From contig AP024710.1 in assembly GCA_024363285.1 (NCBI GenBank), forward strand, positions 3,256,001 through 3,320,000: DNA of 64,000 nt. The letters are read 5' to 3'. Below, in pieces: positions 38,810 to 48,330 of the stretch. Both the position numbers and the translations under genes were made by a program. This DNA comes from Leptolinea sp. HRD-7 (lineage in GTDB: Bacteria; Chloroflexota; Anaerolineae; Anaerolineales; Anaerolineaceae). Positions within the stretch are counted from its first letter, which is position 1; the number at the start of each line of letters is the position of its first letter. The notes beneath the pieces were generated by a model. The model searched no databases, was not told the origin of the DNA, and saw only the letters and a list, made by a program, of their open reading frames with translations.

Positions 38810-40456
38810 ATGACCGGAATCAGCGATATCTTCAACCCCAAACCGAAAGGCTCGTCATTACAACAGGCCGTTCCGCGCGAATCAAAAAAGGTTCGCCGCA
38901 GCCTGCTTGACATACTGTTTGGTCCTTCGCCCACGGTCAAAAAAATTGACGTTCCCACATATCCGGTGATCAAACCGTTAACCGGCATTGAACAGCCTCC
39001 GGCGCCCTCTCCCCTCTCGCGGTTAGACAAAGTCTCTCGCCTCTTTGGCATCAAGCCTGACCGTACCGCCCTTGAAAATTTACAAGAGCAGATACATAAA
39101 GAGAAACCTCATGGTGAGACCATCATCGGCAAAGTAGGCCGAAAGATGAACATCTCGCCCAAAACCAACCCGATGATTCCTTCGCGCGCCGCTTTGAATC
39201 AAAAACATTCCGCCCGCGGTGTGGTGATACCCACTCGAATAACCCCAAGCACGGTGCGCAGCATCAATTCACCGGTTTCTAAGAACTCGCTGATAGGCCG
39301 GGTCAAGCAAACGATTGAAAACAAACAAACCTCGCCCACTCTGGTGATGACCTTCGTCAAACCCAAACCAGAACCCAAACCAGAAGTCGCTGCCGAACCT
39401 CGTGTCAAACCGAAGAACGCGAAAGAATGGATCATGGCGTTCCGGGCAAACCTTCAAGAAGCTAAACTTCCTTCCCTGTGGAAAGCGTCAACTGCCGTCA
39501 ACTCAACGCCGGTAATTACACGGCGCGGCACCTATGGCGTTCCGCTTCGCAAACAAACCCAGAACAAAGTCCGCCGGCAGTTTTACCTGGCATTGGGAGC
39601 CAGTGGTGCAGAGATTCGGGTACCGGCATTACCAATCTTGACCCCGAGCTGGAGAGTGATTTCAGGCCTTCTGGCAGCCGCCTGCATTGCTGCCGGCGCG
39701 TATATGCTCTACGCCCCTGAATTCCTGGTAACCAGTGTTGAAGTCAAAGGACTCAACCGCCTTGACCCGGAACGCATCCAGCCTATCCTGGATCTGGCTA
39801 ACCGCTCCGTTGTTCTGGTTGATGCCAACCTGGTAAAGGAACGTGTATCACAGGTACTGCCAGAATTGAAAGATATTCGCGTTTCCATTGATTTCCCTGC
39901 CACCATTTCTATAACCCTCGGCGAACGCAAGCCCGCTCTGGTTTGGGATTACAACGGTAACCAGAGTTGGATCGATACCGATGGCGTACTCATCCCTGTT
40001 CAAGGTGAAGGCGGCGAATTGTTGACAATCCTCTCTGATGTTCCCCCACCGGTGTGGGATATCTCGGAAAAGAAAGAGATCATCAAAGCCCGCGCGGCTG
40101 CTGGAGTCCAGTTTGAACCCCAGGCCAAAAAAACCGAAGATGACACGAGTACGGTGGAAGAACCCAAAATATTTGGAACTCAGCAGGTGGAACCGGCTGT
40201 CTTGTCTACAGCCATCCAGCTCAGCACCATGATGCCCGTCGGCGCGCAGCTGATCTACAACAGCCATTACGGCTTCGGATGGAATGACCAGCTCCAGAAC
40301 CTCACCGTCTACATCGGGCAGAATTTGGATAACCTTGACATCAAAATGAATGAATACTCCGCGATCATGATCGCGTTGCAAAAGGACGGTATAAAACCGG
40401 GAATGATCAGCCTTGAACACGTGCATGCCCCGTTTTATCGATTGGAGAGGCAATAA
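38810..40456 (+). CDS. ftsQ: FtsQ-like division protein with long N-terminal extension
   Basis: 548 residues, about twice the usual FtsQ. Residues 1-275 are basic, Pro/Lys-rich and probably disordered; one membrane helix follows at about 280-302 (VISGLLAAACIAAGAYMLY), then a POTRA domain from about 305 (TSVEVKGLNRLDPERIQPIL, ISITLGERKPALVWDYNG) and the beta domain (SWIDTDGVLIP). Position between ddl and ftsA supports FtsQ. The extension is cytoplasmic and might contact FtsA/FtsZ or DNA. Confidence 0.87.
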   Translation: MTGISDIFNPKPKGSSLQQAVPRESKKVRRSLLDILFGPSPTVKKIDVPTYPVIKPLTGIEQPPAPSPLSRLDKVSRLFGIKPDRTALENLQEQIHKEKPHGETIIGKVGRKMNISPKTNPMIPSRAALNQKHSARGVVIPTRITPSTVRSINSPVSKNSLIGRVKQTIENKQTSPTLVMTFVKPKPEPKPEVAAEPRVKPKNAKEWIMAFRANLQEAKLPSLWKASTAVNSTPVITRRGTYGVPLRKQTQNKVRRQFYLALGASGAEIRVPALPILTPSWRVISGLLAAACIAAGAYMLYAPEFLVTSVEVKGLNRLDPERIQPILDLANRSVVLVDANLVKERVSQVLPELKDIRVSIDFPATISITLGERKPALVWDYNGNQSWIDTDGVLIPVQGEGGELLTILSDVPPPVWDISEKKEIIKARAAAGVQFEPQAKKTEDDTSTVEEPKIFGTQQVEPAVLSTAIQLSTMMPVGAQLIYNSHYGFGWNDQLQNLTVYIGQNLDNLDIKMNEYSAIMIALQKDGIKPGMISLEHVHAPFYRLERQ

Positions 40457-40458
40457 TC

Positions 40459-41697
40459 ATGGACGAGCCCATTGTCGTAGGAATTGATATTGGTACAACA
40501 AAGATCTGCACGCTGGTTGCGCGTGTAGAAGGTGAACGGAACCTGCGAATTCTTGGAGTTGGTATTGAACCCTCTCAGGGTATTCGCAAAGGAACGATCG
40601 TTGACCTTGCCAGCGCGACACAGGCCATTTCCCGTTCGATCGAAAAAGCCCAGCGTACATCAGGGCTTGAGATAACCTCGGCGCTGGTCAGCCTTGCAGG
40701 CTCGAATATTGAGAGCTACAACAGCAAAGGCGTGGTAGGCATCTCCGGCCGCGTGATCGAGATGGCAGATGTCAACCGCGCGCTCGAACAGGCGCAGGCC
40801 GTCTCTCTGCCCCACAATCGAGAGGTTATCCACATCATCCAGCGTGGCTTCTCGATTGACGGTCAAGAAGGCATCCGTCTTCCGGTCGGTCTGCATGGTT
40901 ACCGCCTTGAAGTGGAAGCGCACATCATCACCGCTGCCTCTGCCACCATAGAAAACCTGCGCAAGAGCGTTCAGGCATCGAGTGTGGGTATTTCTCAACT
41001 GGTGCTCAACCCGCTGGCTTCCGGTGAAGTTGTATTAACAGATACCGAGCGTGAGATGGGCGTGGTGGTTTGCGATATCGGTGGTGGCACCAGCGATATG
41101 GCCATCTACATCAACGGTGACGTGTGGCATACCATGGTGATGCCCGTCGGCGGTAACCATATCACCTCGGATATTGCCCATGGTTTGAGCCTTTCACTTT
41201 CGCAGGCGGAAGAAGTGAAAAAGCTGTACGGCTGCGCGAACGTGGATGAAGTTGCCGAAGGTGATGTGTTTACTGTGCGCAAATTCGGAGAAGACCGCGC
41301 CACCACGGTCACCCGAAAGGAACTCGCGGAGATCATCAACTACCGCGTGGAAGAAATTTTTGAGTTGTTATTGCTGGATATCAAACGGTCTGGATATGAT
41401 GGTCTATTACCCGCGGGAATGGTGCTGACTGGCGGAAGCAGCCTCCTGCCGGGCATTCGGACGGTTGCCAGCAAGATGTTGGGCATTCCGGTGCGCATTG
41501 CCGGCCCGGAAAACCTGTTGGGGCTGACCGATCAGCTTCATTCTCCCGCCTATTCAACAAGTGTCGGCTTATTGAATTGGGCAATTTTGATGAACGACGC
41601 AAGCATAGTGAACCGCGGCGGACGCGGATTCAATATCAATTTGCCCAAACTGGACGTCGAAGCCATCAAAACGTTCTTCACAAGGCTGCTACCGTAG
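40459..41697 (+). CDS. ftsA: Cell division protein FtsA
   Basis: 412-residue actin-like ATPase tethering FtsZ to the membrane. GIDIGTTKICTLVA (about 8-21), CDIGGGTSDMAIYI (near 202), and GMVLTGGSSLLPGI (near 325) are the actin-fold phosphate and adenosine motifs. The final VEAIKTFFTRLLP is a plausible amphipathic membrane-targeting helix. Starts 2 bases after ftsQ. Confidence 0.96.
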   Translation: MDEPIVVGIDIGTTKICTLVARVEGERNLRILGVGIEPSQGIRKGTIVDLASATQAISRSIEKAQRTSGLEITSALVSLAGSNIESYNSKGVVGISGRVIEMADVNRALEQAQAVSLPHNREVIHIIQRGFSIDGQEGIRLPVGLHGYRLEVEAHIITAASATIENLRKSVQASSVGISQLVLNPLASGEVVLTDTEREMGVVVCDIGGGTSDMAIYINGDVWHTMVMPVGGNHITSDIAHGLSLSLSQAEEVKKLYGCANVDEVAEGDVFTVRKFGEDRATTVTRKELAEIINYRVEEIFELLLLDIKRSGYDGLLPAGMVLTGGSSLLPGIRTVASKMLGIPVRIAGPENLLGLTDQLHSPAYSTSVGLLNWAILMNDASIVNRGGRGFNINLPKLDVEAIKTFFTRLLP

Positions 41698-41709
41698 TAC
41701 AACTTTTAT

Positions 41710-41763
41710 GCCACTTATGAGGATGAGTGGCGCAAATTCAATTCTTAAGTTAAAATTAAGAAT
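41710..41763 (+). promoter_or_regulatory. Two inverted repeats in the ftsA-ftsZ gap
   Basis: IR1: GCCACTTAT-gagg-ATGAGTGGC (41710-41731), 9 bp with one G-T pair. IR2: ATTCTTAA-gttaaaa-TTAAGAAT (41741-41763), 8 bp. Neither is followed by a T-run, so they are more likely operators or RNA structures controlling ftsZ than terminators. IR2 ends 12 bases before the SD GGAGGAG. Confidence 0.5.
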
Positions 41764-41788
41764 CGAGGATTGAGTGGAGGAGAATACC

Positions 41789-42949
41789 ATGGAACGCACC
41801 AACACGAACCAACCCGAATCCTTAGCCCGAATTAAAGTTATAGGGGTCGGAGGGGGCGGGTGTAATGCGGTTAACCGCATGATAGATGAAGGTTTGAACG
41901 GTATTGAATTCATTACCGTGAATACCGACGCGCAGGCATTGGTGCTCTCAAAGGCACCTACTCGTGTGCGCATCGGTGAGAAAGTGACCCGTGGGCTGGG
42001 TGCTGGCGGCAACCCGGAGATGGGTCGCAAAGCGGCGGAAGAATCCGCCGAAGAACTCTACGAAGTTCTTAAAGGCAGCGATATGGTCTTCGTGACAGCC
42101 GGCCTTGGCGGAGGAACCGGTACCGGAGCGGCTGCCATTATTGCCCAGATCGCCAAAGAAATCGGCGCGTTGACCATTGGCGTGGTCACCCGCCCCTTCA
42201 CCTTTGAAGGCAACCATCGCGCCAAATCCGCCGAAGAAGGCATTGCCAAACTTAAAGAACATGCCGATACACTGATCGTCATTCCCAATGACAAACTGCT
42301 GCAGATCGTTGATAAGCGCGCCAGCATTGCTGACGCCTTCAAGACCGCCGATGACGTACTGCGCCAGGGTATTCAGGGCATCTCAGAATTGATCACTGTT
42401 CCAGGCCTTATCAACCTGGATTTTGCGGATGTACGCACCATCATGTCGGAAGGCGGTGCCGCGCTCATGGCTGTCGGCCGCGCTTCCGGCGAAGACCGCG
42501 CCCGTATTGCCGCCGAACAGGCGATATCCAGCCAACTGCTCGACATCACCATTGACGGCGCCCGCGGCATTCTGTTCAACGTGACCGGCGGCAATAACCT
42601 GACCCTCTTCGAGGTCAACCAGGCCGCGGCTATCATCAAAGAAGGCGCCCACCCCGATGTCAACCTGATCTTCGGCGCTGTGATCGACCCGCAGTTGGGC
42701 GACGAAGTGCGTATCACCGTCATCGCCACCGGCTTTGATAACCGCAATATGCCGCGCCGTTCGGCGGCCAATGTTATGCCCCAGCAGGTTGAGATCCCCC
42801 GCGTTAATCCCGCGGCGCGTGTCACCGTAGCCGGTGAAGCCCGTCAGCTACAACCGGCGGAATTCCGCCCGGTCATCATGGAGACCGATGATCTGGACCT
42901 GCCCACCTTCATGCGCAAACGCATGAACAGCAATCACAACGAGTACTGA
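41789..42949 (+). CDS. ftsZ: Cell division protein FtsZ
   Basis: 386-residue tubulin homologue forming the Z ring. [16 protein letters not shown] (about 16-31) and the tubulin signature [12 protein letters not shown] (107-118) bind [16 protein letters not shown] T7 loop is seen as [11 protein letters not shown] with catalytic Asp. The C-terminal peptide [11 protein letters not shown] binds FtsA. ATG at 41789 is 6 bases after GGAGGAG; an in-frame GTG 15 bases upstream overlaps that SD and is unlikely. Confidence 0.98.
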   Translation: MERTNTNQPESLARIKVIGVGGGGCNAVNRMIDEGLNGIEFITVNTDAQALVLSKAPTRVRIGEKVTRGLGAGGNPEMGRKAAEESAEELYEVLKGSDMVFVTAGLGGGTGTGAAAIIAQIAKEIGALTIGVVTRPFTFEGNHRAKSAEEGIAKLKEHADTLIVIPNDKLLQIVDKRASIADAFKTADDVLRQGIQGISELITVPGLINLDFADVRTIMSEGGAALMAVGRASGEDRARIAAEQAISSQLLDITIDGARGILFNVTGGNNLTLFEVNQAAAIIKEGAHPDVNLIFGAVIDPQLGDEVRITVIATGFDNRNMPRRSAANVMPQQVEIPRVNPAARVTVAGEARQLQPAEFRPVIMETDDLDLPTFMRKRMNSNHNEY

Positions 42950-42986
42950 TCTTTCACTTCTCCATTCATCCTTGCGAAGTCATTAA

Positions 42987-43017
42987 GTGCCGGATCTCAC
43001 AAATCCGGCTCTTTTTA
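42987..43017 (+). terminator. Terminator after ftsZ
   Basis: GCCGGAT (42989-42995) pairs with ATCCGGC (43003-43009), extendable by AG/CT across one mismatch, with a 7-base loop and CTTTTT at 43011-43016. It ends the dcw cluster. Confidence 0.88.
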
Positions 43018-43058
43018 TCGCTTTTCAATTTTCTAATCTTAAGAATCCCAAAATATCC

Positions 43059-43144
43059 TTGATTCTACCCGAAGCCTATGCTAGAATGTACAGGTACAAG
43101 ATTTAGGCCAATTCTATATCTCATACCCCCATATATGGGGGTAT
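43059..43144 (+). promoter_or_regulatory. nrdR-nrdJ promoter and candidate NrdR box
   Basis: TTGATT (43059-43064) and TAGAAT (43082-43087) with a 17-base spacer form a promoter. A perfect 22-bp palindrome at 43123-43144 (CCCCCATATATGGGGG core) lies about 30 bases after the likely start site. Its ATATAT centre flanked by C/G fits the NrdR-box pattern acaCwAtATaTwGtgt partly. Only one box is seen, whereas NrdR boxes usually come in pairs. Confidence 0.7.
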
Positions 43145-43172
43145 ATTAATCCAATCAATTTGCGAGGGGTAC

Positions 43173-43625
43173 ATGCGCTGTCCGTACTGTCAGAAAGCGG
43201 AAACAAAAGTTGTTGATACCACACATGACTCGCGCGGCGGTGTACGCCGTCGTCGTGAGTGTGAGGTCTGCAAACAGCGGTTCAGCACGTATGAACGTCC
43301 CATCCTCACCATGCCATTGGTCATCAAACGTGACGGTACCCGCGAAGAATTTGACCGCGATAAGCTCACCCGCGGTATTCGCATATCATGCTCCAAAACG
43401 CCGGTCAACGCGGCCGAAGTCGAGAACCTTGTTAATGAAATTGAGGCTTACTTACAGCAAGCCGGACGCCCCGAAGTATCATCCCGCGTTATCGGTGACA
43501 AGGTCATTGAACGCCTGAAAAACCTGAACCTGATTGCTTATATCCGTTACGCTATCGTCTACCTTCAACTGACCGATCTCCACGCGATCCGTAACGAAAT
43601 TGATCTCCTACTGGAAGGTGAATGA
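43173..43625 (+). CDS. nrdR: Ribonucleotide reductase repressor NrdR
   Basis: 150-residue zinc ribbon plus ATP-cone repressor sensing (d)ATP. Zinc ligands Cys3, Cys6, Cys30 and Cys33; conserved RRRRECEVC and RFSTYER follow; the ATP-cone covers about 46-136 (VIKRDGTREEFDRDKL). It sits 3 bases before the reductase gene nrdJ and behind a perfect palindrome, so autoregulation of the pair is expected. Confidence 0.97.
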   Translation: MRCPYCQKAETKVVDTTHDSRGGVRRRRECEVCKQRFSTYERPILTMPLVIKRDGTREEFDRDKLTRGIRISCSKTPVNAAEVENLVNEIEAYLQQAGRPEVSSRVIGDKVIERLKNLNLIAYIRYAIVYLQLTDLHAIRNEIDLLLEGE

Positions 43626-43628
43626 ACC

Positions 43629-46247
43629 ATGGCTACCCAATCTCCCGAATTTGCCAGCAAAACATCGGCTTTCACGCCCGCCCCGCAAACCTCCCTGCGC
43701 CCCGTGCAATTGACGGATAACGCGCGCCAGGTTCTGGTGCGGCGCTATGTGCGCCGCGGTGAAGACGGCAAGCCTGTGGAAACCGTAGAGGAGATGTTCT
43801 GGCGGGTGGCCTATAACATCGCGCGCGTGGAAAGCGATTACGGCAAAGAGGTCGGTCCTCTGGCGGAGCAGTTCTACGACATCCTCACCTCACGCAAGTT
43901 CTTCCCCAACTCCCCCACCTTCACCGGCGCGGGTACGCCCCTCGGCCAGTTAGCCGCCTGCTTCGTGCTGCCCATCACCGATGACATGGGGCGGCAGTCC
44001 ACCGGCATCTTCCAAACCCTGCGCGACGCGGCGCTCATCCAGCAGACGGGCGGCGGAAATGGTTTTTCGTTCTCTCGCTTGCGCCCGGCCGGTTCACTGG
44101 TAAAGACTTCTGCCGGGCAGGCCACCGGCCCCATCGGCTTTCTGCGCGTGTATGACCACGCCTTTGGCGAGGTGGCACAGGGCGGCAGCCGCCGCGGCGC
44201 AAACATGGCTGTGCTGCGCGTGGACCATCCGGATGTGGAAGATTTCATCACCTGCAAGACCGACGAACACACCATCACCAACTTCAATATTTCCGTCGGC
44301 ATCACCGACGCGTTCATGCGCGCCGTGGAAGATGACGATGATTGGGACCTGTGCTTCCCGGATGTTAAATCACCCAAATATCACGGTTTCACCGGCACAT
44401 TGGAAGAAGCAGAAGAGGCCGGCATCCCCATTCAGGTCTACAAGACCGTGCGCGCCCGCGACCTGTTCGAGAAGATCGTCACCCAGGCGCACCACAACGG
44501 CGAACCCGGTGTGCTCTTCCTGGACGCCGCCAACCGCACCAACCCCGTGCCGCACCTCTACAAGCTGGAAGCCACCAATCCGTGCGGCGAGCAGTGGCTT
44601 GGTCCCTACGAGAATTGCTGCCTGGGGTCCGTCAACCTCTCCGAACACCTTGGCCCCGATCACACCGTTGACTGGGAAGAACTGCGGAAGAGTGTGGTGC
44701 TGGCCACCCGTTTCCTTGACGACGTCGTAGACGCCAACATGTACGTGCCTTCCGTACCGCAGCTGCGTGAAGCCGCCCTGCGCGCCCGCCGAATTGGACT
44801 GGGCGTGATGGGACTGGCTGACCTGATGTACCACACCGGCATCCGTTACGGTTCAGAAGAAGGGCAGGAATTCGCCGCCCAGGTGATCGAATTCGTTCGT
44901 TACCATGCCATGCGAACCAGCATCGAACTGGCCGAAGAACGCGGCGCCTTCCCGGCTATTGCCGGTTCTATCTATGACCCTGACAAACTGACCTGGGTTC
45001 CGCCCGTTCCTCTGAACCCGTACAAACGTGACTGGAACCGCCCCGCCCTGGATTGGTCTGCCATTTCTGCGGGCATTCGCAAGCACGGCATCCGCAACGC
45101 CGCGCAGACCACCATCGCGCCGACTGGCACCATTGCCACCGTGGCAGGCTGCGAGGGATATGGCTGTGAGCCGGTCTTCGCGCTGGCGTATATCCGCCAT
45201 GTTAACGACAATGGCAAAGACCTGCAGTTAACCTATGCCAGCCCGCTGTTCGAAAAAGCCCTTATTGAGTGCGACCTGGACGAGGACGAGCGCAAAGAGA
45301 TCATCGACGAGGTGATGCGCGAAGGCTCGTGCCAGCATGTTAACTCCGTGCCCGAAAAATTGCGCGAGTTCTTTGTCGTCTCGCAGGATATCACCGCCGA
45401 AGAGCATGTGCGCATGCAGGCGGCCATGCAGGCGTTTGTGGATAACAGCCTCTCAAAGACCATCAACTTCAACACCGGCGCCACCGTTGACGACGTAGCC
45501 ACAGCCTACCGCCTGGCCTGGAAACTGGGCTGCAAGGGCATCACCGTGTACGTCACCGGCTCACGCGAGACGGTGGTGCTGGAAACCCACGCCACCGCCG
45601 AAAAGAAGAAGGGCGGCAACGGTTCTTCCTCCAGCGTGGAATATGGTGTTGCCCAACATGAGGCAGACGGAGACGAATCCCGACAGTTGAAGATCTGGGA
45701 AGAGGTTCGCAAACCGCGCCCACGCGCCCTGCCCGGCTATACCTTCTCCACTGAAACCCCGCTGGGCAAAGCCTTCATCACCATCAACGAGAACGACGGC
45801 AGCCAGCCTTTTGAGATATTCATCAACTCCGCCAAAGCCGGCTCAGAGACGGCTGCCGTCTCCGAGGCGCTGGGACGCCTGATCTCCTTCGTATTGCGCC
45901 TCAGCTCGCCCGTGGCGCCCAACGACCGCCTGAAAGAGGTGGTCAAGCAGTTGGCCGGTATCGGCGGCGGACGGTCACTGGGCTTTGGCCCCAATCGCAT
46001 CCGCTCCATGCCTGACGGCCTGGCCCATGTGCTGGAAGAATACCTGGTGGAGCGCGAGGAACGCCTGCGCGCCAACCCGGAGGGTCACAGCGTGGGGCAT
46101 GCCGAAATGCACGAGATCACCGTGCCGGTGACGGTGGAGCAGCCCCTGCTGAAGATCGGCGACCTGTGTCCCGAGTGCGGCGAAGCGGCGGTCATCAATG
46201 AAGAAGGGTGTCGGAAGTGCTACGCCTGCGGGTATAGTGAGTGCTAG
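43629..46247 (+). CDS. nrdJ: Adenosylcobalamin-dependent (class II) ribonucleotide reductase
   Basis: 872-residue class II reductase making deoxyribonucleotides aerobically or anaerobically using coenzyme B12. Redox Cys near 111 (ACFVLP), substrate loop [15 protein letters not shown], active-site NPCGEQ (Cys319 region), and the C-terminal Cys-rich tail ([21 protein letters not shown]) for thioredoxin re-reduction are visible. No N-terminal ATP-cone is apparent, so allosteric activity control would rest on NrdR. The gene is noticeably GC-rich compared with neighbours. No cobalamin riboswitch was recognised upstream. Confidence 0.96.
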   Translation: MATQSPEFASKTSAFTPAPQTSLRPVQLTDNARQVLVRRYVRRGEDGKPVETVEEMFWRVAYNIARVESDYGKEVGPLAEQFYDILTSRKFFPNSPTFTGAGTPLGQLAACFVLPITDDMGRQSTGIFQTLRDAALIQQTGGGNGFSFSRLRPAGSLVKTSAGQATGPIGFLRVYDHAFGEVAQGGSRRGANMAVLRVDHPDVEDFITCKTDEHTITNFNISVGITDAFMRAVEDDDDWDLCFPDVKSPKYHGFTGTLEEAEEAGIPIQVYKTVRARDLFEKIVTQAHHNGEPGVLFLDAANRTNPVPHLYKLEATNPCGEQWLGPYENCCLGSVNLSEHLGPDHTVDWEELRKSVVLATRFLDDVVDANMYVPSVPQLREAALRARRIGLGVMGLADLMYHTGIRYGSEEGQEFAAQVIEFVRYHAMRTSIELAEERGAFPAIAGSIYDPDKLTWVPPVPLNPYKRDWNRPALDWSAISAGIRKHGIRNAAQTTIAPTGTIATVAGCEGYGCEPVFALAYIRHVNDNGKDLQLTYASPLFEKALIECDLDEDERKEIIDEVMREGSCQHVNSVPEKLREFFVVSQDITAEEHVRMQAAMQAFVDNSLSKTINFNTGATVDDVATAYRLAWKLGCKGITVYVTGSRETVVLETHATAEKKKGGNGSSSSVEYGVAQHEADGDESRQLKIWEEVRKPRPRALPGYTFSTETPLGKAFITINENDGSQPFEIFINSAKAGSETAAVSEALGRLISFVLRLSSPVAPNDRLKEVVKQLAGIGGGRSLGFGPNRIRSMPDGLAHVLEEYLVEREERLRANPEGHSVGHAEMHEITVPVTVEQPLLKIGDLCPECGEAAVINEEGCRKCYACGYSEC

Positions 46248-46251
46248 GAAC

Positions 46252-46292
46252 AAAAAAAGGATTGATTTTGTTAGAAAATCAATCCTTTTTTT
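46252..46292. terminator. Bidirectional terminator after nrdJ
   Basis: A perfect 18-bp stem (arms 46252-46269 and 46275-46292, core AGGATTGATTTT) with loop GTTAG starts with an A-run and ends with a T-run. It serves nrdJ and the convergent ArsA-like gene. Confidence 0.95.
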
Positions 46293-46349
46293 CAATTCAG
46301 AGAAAAGTATGGGGAGATATTTTAGAATAAAAGTATTATAAAAAACCTT

Positions 46350-47270
46350 CTATTCCCCATACAAGTACTTTCCAACTTTTCTTAGCATATCCAGATTTGA
46401 GATGTCGTGATGAAAAAGCGGCAAATTTGTTCGAATAACCTGACTGAACCTCTTTTCGATTTCCCTATGGTAGCCAGATTGCAAATTGTAACGGCTGGCC
46501 AGGAATTGGTTTCCCTCTATCACCTCCGGTTGGATGGTCTGGTTGATTACCAATGCCTGAACAGAGATTCCCAATCGTTCAAGTCCTTTCATGGCACTTT
46601 GGGTTTCCTCCACTGGCAACCGTTCAGGCAGCAAAACAAGTGAAAAAATCGTGTTCTTCGGATCTCGTAACATCGATAATGCGGTTTCATAGCGCAACTT
46701 ATCTCTGCTTAAATTTTCCAGAGAGGTCGCGTCCATATTCATCAAGCTTGCAAGTTCGTTGCTGTCCATTATTTGCTTTTCTATATAACCAGCCCAATCA
46801 AATGGCATAGCAAGTTCACGCAAAGTTTTACCTGTTGGGGCAGTGTCAAACACAATAACCTGGCTTGTCGGTTGTTCCAGGAATCCAACAAACTGGTCAA
46901 AGGTAGCCATTTCTTCAGCACAGGGGGTGCTTATGGTATCTTCCCCTAAAAAAACACTCATCTGCCCCATCATGCCATTTAATCTTGCTTGAAAAATTCC
47001 CTTCGCGTCAGCCGGGTTGATATTCAAACCCCACAGATTGGAAACTTGATTAATAGGGACGATATTGCTTCCCGGAATATCTTGATGGAACATAGCCGAA
47101 AGGCTTACAGTCGGATCGGTAGATACGATAGTAGTTGAATAACCATGATCGGCAAACCAAACAGCCGTCGCAGTGGATATTGTGGTTTTACCTACCCCAC
47201 CTTTCCCACCAAAAAACAGATATCGAGGTTTGCCATTTGGGTTCATTAATTGGGTTAATTGGTTGTTCAT
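46350..47270 (-). CDS. ArsA-like ATPase, single domain
   Basis: 306-residue ArsA/GET3 ATPase with FFGGKGGVGKTTIS (Walker A with signature Lys, about 20-33), VSTDPTVSL (switch I) and VIVFDTAPTGKTLREL (switch II). It has one ATPase half, unlike the duplicated E. coli ArsA. One Cys in STPCAEEMATFDQF aligns with the metalloid-binding Cys113 of ArsA; the other two known ligands are not seen. Tail-anchored-protein (GET3) role is less likely in bacteria. Start set at the ATG behind GGAAG. Preceded by the ArsD-like gene. Confidence 0.82.
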   Translation of the reverse strand: MNNQLTQLMNPNGKPRYLFFGGKGGVGKTTISTATAVWFADHGYSTTIVSTDPTVSLSAMFHQDIPGSNIVPINQVSNLWGLNINPADAKGIFQARLNGMMGQMSVFLGEDTISTPCAEEMATFDQFVGFLEQPTSQVIVFDTAPTGKTLRELAMPFDWAGYIEKQIMDSNELASLMNMDATSLENLSRDKLRYETALSMLRDPKNTIFSLVLLPERLPVEETQSAMKGLERLGISVQALVINQTIQPEVIEGNQFLASRYNLQSGYHREIEKRFSQVIRTNLPLFHHDISNLDMLRKVGKYLYGE

Positions 47271-47293
47271 TTTTCTTCCTTCGTGAATACAAG

Positions 47294-47629
47294 TCAAATA
47301 GAATTTTGCAAAGCCGCTTTTATATCTTCTAGTCTGGGTATACCCAGCGAGATAAATTTGTTATTGATAAGAATAGCTGGCAGGCGCATGATTTTTGATA
47401 AATCAGTAGTCAAACCTGTTACCCGCAGTATCTCTAATGGAATAACTCCCATTAATGCCGCGCTTACATTAATCTTCCGAAATTCGGCTTTTATTCCTGT
47501 CTCAGTAATAGCCTGAAGAATAATTTCTTCCGCTTGTTTATCTTTTAATGCCAATTGTGGGTAACAGCATGTTCCACTGATTAATAAGATCAGGTGATCT
47601 TGTTCAAGTTCCTTCTTAAGTTGTTTCAT
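47294..47629 (-). CDS. Thioredoxin-fold protein, ArsD-like
   Basis: 111-residue protein. ISGTCCYPQLA (Cys21-Cys22 region) carries a vicinal Cys pair like the MCC of ArsD, and RLPAILINNKFISLGIPRLEDIKAAL resembles the cis-Pro strand and the end of ArsD/thioredoxin-like folds. ArsD chaperones As(III) to ArsA. The gene immediately precedes the ArsA-like gene on the same strand (23 bases). Similarity is by eye, so the identity is provisional. Confidence 0.6.
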   Translation of the reverse strand: MKQLKKELEQDHLILLISGTCCYPQLALKDKQAEEIILQAITETGIKAEFRKINVSAALMGVIPLEILRVTGLTTDLSKIMRLPAILINNKFISLGIPRLEDIKAALQNSI

Positions 47630-47658
47630 ATAATCCTCTTTGTTTTATATTACAACAT

Positions 47659-47671
47659 TTGTATTTTACAA
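47659..47671 (-). promoter_or_regulatory. Putative MarR operator before the ArsD-like gene
   Basis: TTGTATTTTACAA, a 13-bp near-palindrome differing by one base from the copy upstream of marR at 48183. It lies 30 bases before the ArsD-like start, near a TATAAT on the minus strand at 47672-47677. Confidence 0.6.
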
Positions 47672-47693
47672 TTATATGATAAAAATTTTTTCT

Positions 47694-48158
47694 TTAGAGC
47701 ATATCTTCTTCACAACAAGATTTCAGGGTCTTTATAATCGCATCATTGAAGACAGATAAGCTTTTCAAGATATCCATTCTTTCTGTTTCTAAAATTTCCC
47801 CAAGAACCTGGGAAAAGAGTGACTGAAGTGCTTCTTTAAATTTCTTTCGTACATTCGTTCCCTGATCAGTCAATTGAACCAAAACAATACGTCGATCGTG
47901 ATGATCTGATTCCCGGGTTACCATTCCTTTCTGAACCAATTGGTCCACCATACGGGTCATTGTGCTGTTAGCCAGGCGCATTTTTATACTCAAATCATTC
48001 ATAGAGATCTGAGAATTTTCCGGTATGGCCAATAATATATATCCCTGTGCCCCGGTAATTCCCAATTTTTGGGTTGTATACCGGTCACAGAGATTGTAAT
48101 AATGTGCCAGATCGTATGTAAGTCTTTGTAATTCGTCCGCGGATTGTAAAATATTCAT
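47694..48158 (-). CDS. MarR family regulator with C-terminal Cys pair
   Basis: 154-residue winged-helix repressor. LGITGAQGYILLAI, RLANSTMTRMVDQLVQKGMVTRE (recognition helix) and HHDRRIVLVQLTDQG (wing) mark MarR. The C-terminus ends KSCCEEDML with a vicinal Cys pair, unusual in the family and a possible thiol or metalloid sensor. It lies upstream of the ArsD-like and ArsA-like genes, each with the same 13-bp palindrome. Confidence 0.88.
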   Translation of the reverse strand: MNILQSADELQRLTYDLAHYYNLCDRYTTQKLGITGAQGYILLAIPENSQISMNDLSIKMRLANSTMTRMVDQLVQKGMVTRESDHHDRRIVLVQLTDQGTNVRKKFKEALQSLFSQVLGEILETERMDILKSLSVFNDAIIKTLKSCCEEDML

Positions 48159-48182
48159 TTCAATAATTGCATCCTTGAATAT

Positions 48183-48195
48183 TTGTATTATACAA
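48183..48195 (-). promoter_or_regulatory. Putative MarR operator before marR
   Basis: TTGTATTATACAA, a perfect 6+1+6 palindrome 25 bases before the marR start. With the 47659 copy it suggests one repressor for both units. Confidence 0.62.
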
Positions 48196-48330
48196 TTTTA
48201 TTCTTTATTGTCAAGATATGATATGAAATTCGTAATAAACTTTTACTTGAATTTTCGGATAATAAATCAAAAAAAATATATATATATTCATCTTTCTAAT
48301 TGTGGTCCACCTAACGAACAGGGTGACCGT

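Noticed and set aside
43123..43144. Terminator hairpin for ftsZ
   Set aside because: It is a perfect palindrome with no loop and no T-run; a better terminator is at 42987.
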